Source: Draconibacterium orientale | GTDB lineage: Bacteria; Bacteroidota; Bacteroidia; Bacteroidales; JAADGE01 | Reading direction: 5' to 3' | NCBI GenBank assembly: GCA_020721645.1 | Contig: DYMH01000004.1 | Span: 1 to 41,531, forward strand | DNA length: 41,531 bases | Part shown: piece after piece, positions 33,775-41,531 of the stretch | Layout: every line of letters starts with the position of its first letter | Position numbering within the stretch: the stretch's first letter is position 1 | The notes under the pieces: generated by a model | The model's database searches: none | Seen by the model: the letters and a program-made list of their open reading frames with translations, nothing else | Told to the model about the DNA's origin: nothing | Translations under genes and position numbers: made by a program

Positions 33775-36700
33775 TCATTTATTAGAATTAGTTTTAAGTG
33801 TATCTTTTTTATGTTCTGATTTTTGAAATTTAAAAATTCGGTCAAATTCAGTTCTGAAAAAGAATCCAAATCCTTGTGTATATGGACCTGTTTCGTAAGA
33901 CAGATACCGATTTGAAACATTAAACGCTTTAATTTTCAGCCGCCCGTTTTTTGAAAGTTTTACTTCGGCATTAAAATCTCCGACAATATTTCCGGTCGAA
34001 TTTTGAAATTCTCCGGTTGCAATATTCCCGTTTATTTCAACTCGATTGTTAAAAAATCCGGTTGTGAAATCGAGCTCAATTTCTTCACCTTTTTGCAATG
34101 GATTTTGCCGATAATTGATACCTACATCTAAATCATGTTCTAACACCGAAAGTTCTGAGCCGATTCTCCCCGATAAAATATCACTTGCCGTGAATGTTTT
34201 ATCTTGTCCCTGTTGAGTTGATTTCACAATTCCGGGCAAAGGACGAAAACGATTTAAAAGTATCAAAGATAAAAATTGTTTATTTATTTCGTCTTCTTCC
34301 AAATTTTGAAGCATGGTTTCAATATTTTTATCATTATCCGGTGTTTCAACACCAAACTCAATGTTCGGATTCGACATATTTTCTGTTAAATAAATATAAC
34401 AGTTTACCGGAATTTGCAGTTGTCTTTGAGTTTCATCGAGAGTTAAATCATACAAATTCACCTTCCGAAGTTTATAAAATGTTGTAATATCTAAACTCGG
34501 ATTCAGCGTTGCACCTGTCCACGAAAGTTTACTGCCGCTTTGTATGTCAAATTTCTTCCCGTAGAGACCTTCAATTGTAAAATCGAATTTTCCTTTTAAT
34601 ATTTCGTAATCACCGTAAATGTTCAAATTCCCGTAATTATCGCTGTTAAAATGTAAATTTCCAATGCCTTGTGTATAGATTTGGTCGTTTGTTGCGGGAT
34701 TGGTAATAAAGTGAAATTTAGACTCCGGAGAGATGTTTAATATCATATCTAATTGTAAATTAGATAGTTGTGTTTGTTTTTTGATATTCTTTTTTTCAAT
34801 GACGTTTGTAAATTCAATAAAATCGGCATTTTCAGCAACAGAGTTCGATTGGTTCTTGATAAAGAGTTCCGATTCCGGTAAACTTGTAAATTCCGCCTTG
34901 ACGGTTGTCCGGGTCATATCTCCCGATAAATCAGCAAAACCCGAAGCGTACAAGATTCCGTAAAAATCAGACGTATCGGAATTTCCGGTGTTCAACACAG
35001 AAAATTTTTCTGTATCGAAATGTAAATTGTATTTCAAATTTTTGAAATTTTCGTGCATCGCATTTGCCGTAAAATGTGCGATATTATTTTGTTTATCAAA
35101 TACTTCTGTTTCGGAAATAAGAATTTGATTGTTGTCCAACCCAATGAGTGTTGAAAATTTAAAATCCGTGCCTAAATATTTATCGTGGACAGCGGCATTT
35201 TGAACCGACAAGGTGCCCGACCACTGCAAACTGTCCGGTTTCCCAAAAAATTCAATATTCCCTGATGCTTCACCATTTTCGATTTCAATTTCCTTATCGA
35301 ATACCGAGCGAATTACAGTTAAATCAATTTGTTTTAAAACCGCATTCAATCTTATTTCTTGATTATCAAAATAATAACCTTCTAATGTGATTTTGTTCTT
35401 ATCTTTTGTTGAATTTATAAAAACATTAAGTCTTTGATGTAATGTGTCTTGTTCCGTAACAATTGAAATGCTCCCGAAATCAGAATTGTTGATTGTACAA
35501 TTCTCAATGGACCCAACAAAAGTATAATTAGGATTTTTCAAAATACTGTTTACATTCAATTCACCATTGACATTTCCTTCAATCTGAAAATATTGCGATT
35601 TGATACTGTTAGAAATTTGACCGACTTGAAGGTTTACAAAATGCAATTGCAATTCATCATTTTTTTTATTTCCAACAATTCCTTGGAGTTCGATAGATTG
35701 TTTGTTATTTGCAAACCGCAGTTTATTTACAGAAATTTTTTCGCCATCGAAAAATATTGTAGTGCCTCCGATGTTCCAAACCGAATCGGCTATATTTATC
35801 TGTGTTGGCAAAACATCGGTAATTGAAACAATCGAGCTGTCGGAATTTTTTTTGAAATGTGTTAATGCCGAAAAATCGCCGCCCAGAGAAAGTGAATCGT
35901 TATTGTGCCAACTCAGTACCGACAAAATACTGTCGTTGTGTACAATTCCGGAATAAAACAGATTATTAATTTTAGACTTTCGGGCTGTATCATAAAATTG
36001 ACACTCTGCATTTGCAAAAAGTTTTTTATTTTCAGTGTATGATTTAACAGTTAAATTTTTTATGTTTAAAACATCAGATTTAAGCAAAGGAACATGTAAA
36101 AAGAAGTCTAATTTGGCGTCATTTGTTCTAATAAATGCTTCGAGATGCGTTTTATCACTCAACGCAAAATCTTTAAAAAACAGTGCATTGAGTTTTTCCG
36201 GATTTTTTAAATCTGCAGTTATATTTAAAATTCGCAATTTGTATTCTTTTTGGCTAAAAGTATCTTCTTTTGCAATTTTAAAAGTCGGCAAATAATCGGA
36301 AATAAAAAGATGCAAAACATGCAATATGTCTTTGAATTGAAAATTTCCGCGAATATCAACATCTGCGAAATCCGATTCGATATTCAAAATCCGCTCGTGT
36401 CCTGAATTTTCGCTTGTGAAAATCAAACTTTTTAATAAGACAGAGTCTTTATTTTTTCTGAGAACACAATCCGAAATTCCCAAATTTCCGACAAAATCAT
36501 CTATCGTATTTCCTTCAAAATATCCCTCTAAAAATCCTTTTAATTCCGGCATCGAATCGCTCCGAATTTTTTCGGAAATAAAACGAAGTTTGTCAAAATT
36601 TGCCGAAAATGAAATGCTCGGTTTTTTTTTCGACAAATCAATTTCCGCATCACCCACAAAACTGATGCTACTGTCTGTCGATTTGGTTTGAACATGCCAA

Positions 36701-38172
36701 ATCCGATTTCGCATTTTAAGATTAACTTGAAAATTTGATAGTCCGAAATTTGAGAAACCAATTTTTTTATAGTTCGACCGACTGTCTAATTTCCATACTT
36801 GTCCATGATGAAGTGAAAATTCGGATTTAGAATTTATGTCGAAGCAGAAAACAGGAAAATCATTTTTGTAATATTTGAGATTTACAAATTTACTGTTTAA
36901 TAATAATATAACAGATGTGTTATTGTATAATGAATCCGAAACAGCAGATACCGTGAATTTGAAACTTTGATTTTTGGTGTAAATATTTCCATCAATTTTT
37001 TGTTTAAGTATTGAAGCTGTAACTTTTCCTTTGAACACAATTTCATCGAGCATTGTCAAATTTGTAATTGTATCCAAGTGCAAATCTGCAATTTTTTTGT
37101 AAGCAATTTGCGAAATTCCTTTTGCCGAAGTATTTAGTTCCGATATATTCGATTCAAACGTAATTGAATCTGTATTTTGGTAGTTGCAAATTGTCAAATC
37201 GCCTTTTAAATCTATTGATTTTGAACTATATAATGAAAGATTCCGAATGTCAATTTTATCATTATTCCATTTTATATCTGAGTACAAATGGATTTTTTCT
37301 TTACGTTCAAGGATTTCTGACGAGAAATATGTCAAGTCCTTAGTACTCAGAGCTGCTTTTAAACCTAAAATCTTGTTTAATTCATTATTTGTTGTTTTGT
37401 TAGAATAATAAAACGACAAAGTGTCGATTGTAATATTACTATTTTTTGTCGTATAATTAATTGCGAATATGTTTACTAAATATTTTGATATATTTACTTC
37501 GCATGAAAAATTATCCTGTACGAAACCACATCTTTCAGTAAATGATAATTTACATATTTTAAAGTTTAGAATATTATTTTCGTATCTGAAATTTTCGATA
37601 AAATTATCGCTTTTTAATAAGATAATCTCGTTGGGATTGAATTTATTTTTGTATTCAAGAGAATCGTATTTTTTCGTTTTATTCAAAAATTCAAAGGACA
37701 AATCATTCCAATATATGTTTTTACACACAATGAGTTTAGTTGATTTTTTTATTGTGTGATTTTCGTTTTTTGTAGAAAAAAAACGTTGTATTAAAAAATT
37801 ATAATTAGGAATGTTAGTGCTGTCGATACATGTTTTAATAATAGCATGCTCTATTGAGATTTTGGATAAAAAATACCGATTTTCGGATAAAATAAGAGAA
37901 TCTATGTCGATTTCTATCTTGTGAATATATGCAAGTGTGTCATTATTAGTATCATAGATAATAAAATCGATTATTTCAAAAGTTTTGAAGAAATTAACAT
38001 TCACCGATTTTACAGAACACACAAACCCGTTTTCTTTTGAAATTTGATACAAAAACTGTTTGAGTACAAATGTTTGGAAATACGACGACTTAAAAAAAAC
38101 AAAAATTATCGCAACAATAGCCAGAGTTGTGGAAAATATAAAACTATAAAGTATTTTTTTAAATTTTCTCAA
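33775..38172 (-). CDS. tamB: TamB-like translocation/assembly protein
   Basis: A 1465-residue inner membrane-anchored protein of the AsmA-like/TamB group. One N-terminal membrane segment (ILYSFIFSTTLAIVAIIFVFF) is followed by over a thousand residues of repeated beta-strand grooves, ending in the TamB (DUF490) domain: QTQLSNLQLDMILNISPESKFHF..., GNLNIYGDYEILKGKFDFTIEG, FTASDILSGRIGSELSVLEHDLDVGINYRQ and GFFFRTEFD. Such proteins form a periplasm-spanning groove that carries phospholipid, or assist outer membrane protein assembly. A TamA/BamA partner is not in the window. It is followed by tilS after one base. Confidence 0.88.
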   Translation of the reverse strand: MRKFKKILYSFIFSTTLAIVAIIFVFFKSSYFQTFVLKQFLYQISKENGFVCSVKSVNVNFFKTFEIIDFIIYDTNNDTLAYIHKIEIDIDSLILSENRYFLSKISIEHAIIKTCIDSTNIPNYNFLIQRFFSTKNENHTIKKSTKLIVCKNIYWNDLSFEFLNKTKKYDSLEYKNKFNPNEIILLKSDNFIENFRYENNILNFKICKLSFTERCGFVQDNFSCEVNISKYLVNIFAINYTTKNSNITIDTLSFYYSNKTTNNELNKILGLKAALSTKDLTYFSSEILERKEKIHLYSDIKWNNDKIDIRNLSLYSSKSIDLKGDLTICNYQNTDSITFESNISELNTSAKGISQIAYKKIADLHLDTITNLTMLDEIVFKGKVTASILKQKIDGNIYTKNQSFKFTVSAVSDSLYNNTSVILLLNSKFVNLKYYKNDFPVFCFDINSKSEFSLHHGQVWKLDSRSNYKKIGFSNFGLSNFQVNLKMRNRIWHVQTKSTDSSISFVGDAEIDLSKKKPSISFSANFDKLRFISEKIRSDSMPELKGFLEGYFEGNTIDDFVGNLGISDCVLRKNKDSVLLKSLIFTSENSGHERILNIESDFADVDIRGNFQFKDILHVLHLFISDYLPTFKIAKEDTFSQKEYKLRILNITADLKNPEKLNALFFKDFALSDKTHLEAFIRTNDAKLDFFLHVPLLKSDVLNIKNLTVKSYTENKKLFANAECQFYDTARKSKINNLFYSGIVHNDSILSVLSWHNNDSLSLGGDFSALTHFKKNSDSSIVSITDVLPTQINIADSVWNIGGTTIFFDGEKISVNKLRFANNKQSIELQGIVGNKKNDELQLHFVNLQVGQISNSIKSQYFQIEGNVNGELNVNSILKNPNYTFVGSIENCTINNSDFGSISIVTEQDTLHQRLNVFINSTKDKNKITLEGYYFDNQEIRLNAVLKQIDLTVIRSVFDKEIEIENGEASGNIEFFGKPDSLQWSGTLSVQNAAVHDKYLGTDFKFSTLIGLDNNQILISETEVFDKQNNIAHFTANAMHENFKNLKYNLHFDTEKFSVLNTGNSDTSDFYGILYASGFADLSGDMTRTTVKAEFTSLPESELFIKNQSNSVAENADFIEFTNVIEKKNIKKQTQLSNLQLDMILNISPESKFHFITNPATNDQIYTQGIGNLHFNSDNYGNLNIYGDYEILKGKFDFTIEGLYGKKFDIQSGSKLSWTGATLNPSLDITTFYKLRKVNLYDLTLDETQRQLQIPVNCYIYLTENMSNPNIEFGVETPDNDKNIETMLQNLEEDEINKQFLSLILLNRFRPLPGIVKSTQQGQDKTFTASDILSGRIGSELSVLEHDLDVGINYRQNPLQKGEEIELDFTTGFFNNRVEINGNIATGEFQNSTGNIVGDFNAEVKLSKNGRLKIKAFNVSNRYLSYETGPYTQGFGFFFRTEFDRIFKFQKSEHKKDTLKTNSNK

Positions 38173-38287
38173 TGCAGAGTTTTCGTGGTTTTTTTGTTCA
38201 ATAATTTGTATAAGATAAGAAAAATAAATTAAAATCTAAAACTCAGCAAAAAAATAATTTGAGGTGTAATTCTTTTAAATCTTTCAA

Positions 38288-39328
38288 CTATTTATTTTCA
38301 GAAATTTTTTGATTAATTTTTTGGATTAATTCCGGACCTTCGTAAATAAAACCGGTGTAAAGTTGTATCAACCAAGCACCTGCCTGAATTTTTTCCATGG
38401 CATCTTCCGGCGTCATAATTCCTCCGGCACCAATGATTGGTAAACGATGTTTGGTTTTTTCGGCTATGTATCGAATAATTTCAGTCGCTTTATTTTTTAA
38501 TGGTTTGCCGCTCAAACCACCATTCCCGATTTTTTCGATTTCCGATTTTTCGGAGATTATCCCTTCGCGTGAAATCGTAGTGTTTGTTGCAACAATACCA
38601 TCGATTTTAGTTTCGGCGATAACTTCGAGTATGTCGTCAATTTGCTCGAATGTTAAGTCGGGAGATATTTTCAGCAATATCGGTTTCCGAACCGGTTTTT
38701 GTGAATTTAACTTTTGTAATTCGGATAATAGATTTTTTAAAGGCTCTTTTTCTTGTAAATCCCTGAGATTTGGTGTGTTAGGAGAGCTGATATTTACCGT
38801 AAAATAATCAACAAACGCAAAAAGTTTTTCAAATCCAATTATATAATCTTCAAACGCCGATTCGTTTGGAGTAATTTTGTTTTTGCCGATATTTCCGCCA
38901 ATGATAATGTTCGATTTTTTTTTTGATAATTTTTTACAAGTGTAATCAAGTCCTTTGTTGTTAAATCCCATTCGATTTATCAAAGCCGAATCCTGAATCA
39001 GTCGAAACAGGCGAGGAGTAGGGTTTCCGGCTTGCGGCTTCGGGGTTACGGTACCAATTTCCACGAAACCAAAACCTAAATATCCGAGCATATCAAAAAT
39101 TTCGGAATCCTTATCCAAGCCGGCAGCAAGTCCTACCGGATTGGGAAATTGTATTCCGAAAACTGTGGTTAATGTTTTATCGGTTGAACTTGTAAATTGT
39201 TTTTCTAACAGAACTCTTGCGAAAGGCAAATAGTTTAAAGATTTTAAAGCTGCAAAAGTTATTTTGTGTGCAATTTCAGGTTGAAAGTGAAATAGAAATT
39301 TTCGGGTAAAATTTTTGTAAAGATTCAT
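38288..39328 (-). CDS. pyrD: Dihydroorotate dehydrogenase (quinone), class 2
   Basis: Oxidises dihydroorotate to orotate in pyrimidine synthesis, with FMN and quinone at the inner membrane. The 346-residue protein has the class 2 N-terminal helix (FLFHFQPEIAHKITFAALKSL), PVGLAAGLDKDSE, VEIGTVTPKPQAGNPTPRLFRL, NRMGFNNKG, FTVNISSPNTPNLRDLQ (catalytic Ser), GGLSGKPLKNKA and GAGGIMTPEDAMEKIQAGA. Length and start are typical. It appears to be a single-gene unit. Confidence 0.95.
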   Translation of the reverse strand: MNLYKNFTRKFLFHFQPEIAHKITFAALKSLNYLPFARVLLEKQFTSSTDKTLTTVFGIQFPNPVGLAAGLDKDSEIFDMLGYLGFGFVEIGTVTPKPQAGNPTPRLFRLIQDSALINRMGFNNKGLDYTCKKLSKKKSNIIIGGNIGKNKITPNESAFEDYIIGFEKLFAFVDYFTVNISSPNTPNLRDLQEKEPLKNLLSELQKLNSQKPVRKPILLKISPDLTFEQIDDILEVIAETKIDGIVATNTTISREGIISEKSEIEKIGNGGLSGKPLKNKATEIIRYIAEKTKHRLPIIGAGGIMTPEDAMEKIQAGAWLIQLYTGFIYEGPELIQKINQKISENK

Positions 39329-39347
39329 AAACAGGAGTTTTGTGTAT

Positions 39348-39791
39348 TTAGTCAGGTATTGAAATATTTAAAGAATTGATAATATTGTAAATTTGTGCTT
39401 TTTTGTAAATGATTCCAAATTTTAGTTCAATCAGCACAGCAACAGCTTCACCTTTCCATTTGGATTGATTAATACCAAAATCGATAGGAAGTTGATTTTC
39501 AATAATTTGTTTAAGTTCTAATTTTTGTTCTTCGTCAATTTTAGAATTTCTTCCGGGCTTTGGTTTTTCTTTCAGACCTATTTCGCCAAATTCGTCAAAT
39601 TCGTGCAACCAAATTGTGATTTGTTTAAAGCTAATGTCAAACAAACCTTCCATTTTTCTGGCACTCCAGCCTTTGGAAGCAAGATATGCTGCAAAAAGTT
39701 TCATCCCTTCTTTGTAAGAGTTGTTTGAATTAAGTAATTCTTTGATAGATTCCGAAGTCCAATTATTAATTAAGTTTGTGTTACGTGTCAT
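39348..39791 (-). CDS. HTH protein like the N-terminal part of IS630-type transposases
   Basis: A 147-residue protein with two helix-turn-helix regions: GMKLFAAYLASKGWSARKMEGLFDISFKQITIWLHEFDEFGEIGLKEKPKPGR (about 29-81) and a winged part (KLELKQIIENQLPIDFGINQSKWKGEAVAVLIELKFGIIYKKAQIYNIINSLN). This is the DNA-binding half of IS630/Tc1-type transposases. No DDE catalytic domain follows, as the pyrD start region is just downstream and I see no frame continuing it. It is either a truncated insertion sequence or a reused regulator. Confidence 0.7.
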   Translation of the reverse strand: MTRNTNLINNWTSESIKELLNSNNSYKEGMKLFAAYLASKGWSARKMEGLFDISFKQITIWLHEFDEFGEIGLKEKPKPGRNSKIDEEQKLELKQIIENQLPIDFGINQSKWKGEAVAVLIELKFGIIYKKAQIYNIINSLNISIPD

Positions 39792-40121
39792 AAGATAATG
39801 GGTTGTAAAGTATGATGTACTTTGTGTTATTAATAATTAGACAAATATGCAAAATATTGTGTTTTTTGCCAAAAAAAGTAATATAATTTGTGGATATTGC
39901 TTAACTCAACGAGAATATTGTATTCTGCCCTTTCCTTAGTGTCGTTATTATTTATATGAATCTCGATGCGATAAAATAGAAGCTGTATTGAAATAAATGC
40001 TAAAATTGAACAAAGAAACAAAAAGTTATAAAAAATAAAAAAAATACAATCATAAGTGACTGTATTAAAGGTATTTACGAAATTCAAGTATAGTTTACTG
40101 TACAATATGTATATTAAAATA

Positions 40122-40625
40122 TTAACTTGGGAAATATTCAGTAAAAGTTCTGTCGGAATTAAAAATTATTATTTTTTCGGTTTTGCTTTCCGTAGTTTTT
40201 ATTGGTTTGGAAAATGATGAATCATTTGAATTATTTTCATTTGTATTTTCCGAAATTATTTCTTTTGGTATTTTTTTGTCAACTGAATTTGTGGGTGAAT
40301 CTTCAATTTTTTGTTGGAGAAAAGTACTTGGTTGGATTTCAACTTTTTGAAATATTTCAGGTTCTATTACAGGTGTAATTTCTTGTTCAAAAAGTTTTCG
40401 ATCGTGTTGATTTTTATACATTTGACCACGCCCAAAGAGGAGCCATTCTGAGTTCAGAGTTCCAAATGTTGTCAAAATTTTTTGTATAATTTCCAAACTC
40501 GGGTTGTTTCTTCCCGACAAAATGTGCGAAATACTTGACCTTTGTATACCCACAACATCTGCAAATTTGGAAGATGTTAACTGTTCGGCTTCGATGATGA
40601 GTATTATTCTATCTTTGATTTCCAT
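40122..40625 (-). CDS. XRE-family HTH regulator
   Basis: A 167-residue regulator. The N-terminal HTH (about 12-55) reads IIEAEQLTSSKFADVVGIQRSSISHILSGRNNPSLEIIQKIL, followed by SEWLLFGRGQMYK, a pattern common in Bacteroidota XRE proteins. The rest (70-167) is polar and low-complexity (SENTNENNSNDSSFSKP), probably disordered; no peptidase or ligand domain is evident. It is preceded by a perfect 12-bp palindrome at 40642-40653, likely an autoregulatory operator. Confidence 0.85.
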   Translation of the reverse strand: MEIKDRIILIIEAEQLTSSKFADVVGIQRSSISHILSGRNNPSLEIIQKILTTFGTLNSEWLLFGRGQMYKNQHDRKLFEQEITPVIEPEIFQKVEIQPSTFLQQKIEDSPTNSVDKKIPKEIISENTNENNSNDSSFSKPIKTTESKTEKIIIFNSDRTFTEYFPS

Positions 40626-40641
40626 AATTAAGAGTTAATGG

Positions 40642-40653
40642 TTACAATTGTAA
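40642..40653. promoter_or_regulatory. Palindrome ttacaattgtaa, copy 1 (candidate XRE operator)
   Basis: A perfect 12-bp palindrome 17 bp upstream of the XRE gene start (40625). An identical copy occurs at 40951-40962. Position and repetition fit binding by the XRE protein; this is inferred. Confidence 0.55.
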
Positions 40654-40950
40654 ACTACAAAAATTACAATCAAATCTATTAAAATTTATGAAATATTTGA
40701 AGTGGTAAATGTTATTTGTATTATAAATTCAAATTTACAAATATATATTGGTATTTAATTAATTTTTATTGAGTATGTTACGAACAATGGGTAAAAACTT
40801 ATCAACAATTGACCGGCTAATTATTGAAATTGAATTATTTTTGATGTTCTCAAAATACAATGTTATATTTTCATATTTCTAATATGTGTGAGTGCAGATT
40901 TGAAAGATGTAAATAGGAGTAGAGTAAAATATTCGTGTATTAATTTGTAT

Positions 40951-40962
40951 TTACAATTGTAA
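40951..40962. promoter_or_regulatory. Palindrome ttacaattgtaa, copy 2
   Basis: Identical to 40642-40653, 309 bp further right. It is followed by a related inverted repeat, gtttac-ataa-gtaaac (about 40993-41008). The sites may form a distal operator set or drive a divergent transcript. Confidence 0.5.
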
Positions 40963-41531
40963 TGTCGTGAAATTTAACTGAAATCAATAAGTGTTTACAT
41001 AAGTAAACTGAAAAAAATTCGTAGATTAATGGTGTTTACTTTTTGTGAAATTATTTACGAAATAGTTTATTAATAGTTCGGTAAATATTTTTATTGATTT
41101 AATAAACAGTAAATGATAAAAGTCTTACATTGAAACACACTACATTGATATACTATGATTGTTTGATTATTTGATGTGGTAATGTGTTTAATATTCTGTA
41201 TAACAATTACTTACAAACATCCAAAAGTAAACAAATAAACCGTTTTTAGTATAATTGAGGTATGGCGTTTAATAATATTAAATTTTGTACTCTTTTACGA
41301 ACCATCGTTTATATAAGTACCAATAAATTAAAACTATAAAATCGTCCGGTTATGAGACCTCCTGCTTTTAAATAAAAAACATTTCTTATTGCCTTTATCA
41401 GTTCATTAAAAGGTTTGTATTTGTAATCAATATTTAATTTGTAGTTCTAATATTACCTTTGTTTGAGTGATGCAAAATGAGTGAGTACATAAGGGCTGAC
41501 GAAATTCTATAATTTTTTGCAGTACGTATTG
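40963..41531. other. Right-edge region without a visible gene
   Basis: With the interval after the XRE gene this makes about 0.9 kb without a plausible ORF; stop codons are frequent in all frames. It is very AT-rich, with several gtttac/gtaaac words and a sequence (41157-41190) weakly like the 48-bp repeat. A single ttatcaaca near 40799 is one base off a DnaA box. I cannot assign a function; it may be the start of an element continuing past the window. Confidence 0.45.

Noticed and set aside
32427-33920. Longer tilS start at 33920
   Set aside because: The extra 49 residues overlap tamB and have no family similarity; ATG at 33773 is one base after the tamB stop.
39830-40105. 91-residue minus-strand frame between the XRE and IS630-like genes
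   Set aside because: Phe/Tyr/Asn-rich from AT-rich DNA and no start context or motif. A small membrane protein cannot be fully excluded.
40795-40810. Replication origin from a DnaA-box-like ttatcaaca
   Set aside because: Only one near-match and no dnaA/dnaN or clustered boxes.

Overview
The window is an AT-rich stretch of a Bacteroidota chromosome, most likely an uncultured Bacteroidales-like lineage. The evidence is secreted proteins with type IX secretion (T9SS) C-terminal sorting domains, TAnnTTTG promoter boxes, a Bacteroidota-style TamB, ParE/ParC pair and RND efflux genes, and weak Shine-Dalgarno signals. Most genes lie on the minus strand.

Layout. 1-4180: a drug-efflux type operon (TetR regulator, TolC, periplasmic adaptor; the RND pump should lie beyond the left edge). 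A REP-associated tyrosine transposase with mirrored REP palindromes sits between tolC and the adaptor gene. 4203-9456: shikimate kinase, a T9SS surface protein, a VapBC-like toxin-antitoxin pair lying between two copies of that gene's promoter and 5' end, and a secreted tail-fibre-like protein. 9457-10000: dispersed repeats. 10000-14759: topoisomerase IV parE and parC, separated by two different heptanucleotide arrays. 15090-15863: two paralogous small secreted proteins. 16119-22406: a plus-strand five-gene operon that looks like a RiPP (ribosomally made, modified peptide) locus. 22437-22956: a RelE/ParE-type toxin-antitoxin pair. 23065-24867: a fused large+small subunit isopropylmalate dehydratase-type enzyme. 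25052-27371: a lipoprotein and a T9SS Leu/Cys-repeat protein. 27477-27839: RNase P RNA. Then come housekeeping genes: birA, divIC-like, prohibitin-like, Na/Ca exchanger, yebC, tilS, tamB and pyrD. At the right end are an IS630-type transposase remnant, an XRE-family repressor with two copies of a 12-bp palindrome, and about 0.9 kb with no visible gene.

The most interesting system is the operon at 16119-22406. A 50-residue peptide with an acidic helical leader and a Cys/Gly core is followed by a strong stem-loop. After it, tightly packed, come a PqqD-like domain fused to an M50 metalloprotease, a LpxL-like acyltransferase with a changed catalytic motif and an extra C-terminal domain, a TonB-receptor-like outer membrane barrel, and a radical SAM/SPASM enzyme. 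I infer that the radical SAM enzyme modifies the Cys core, that the M50 protein recognises and cleaves the leader, and that the acyltransferase-fold protein may attach an acyl group. No ABC exporter is present. The acyltransferase-like component and the outer membrane barrel make this different from the Yyd-type loci I know.
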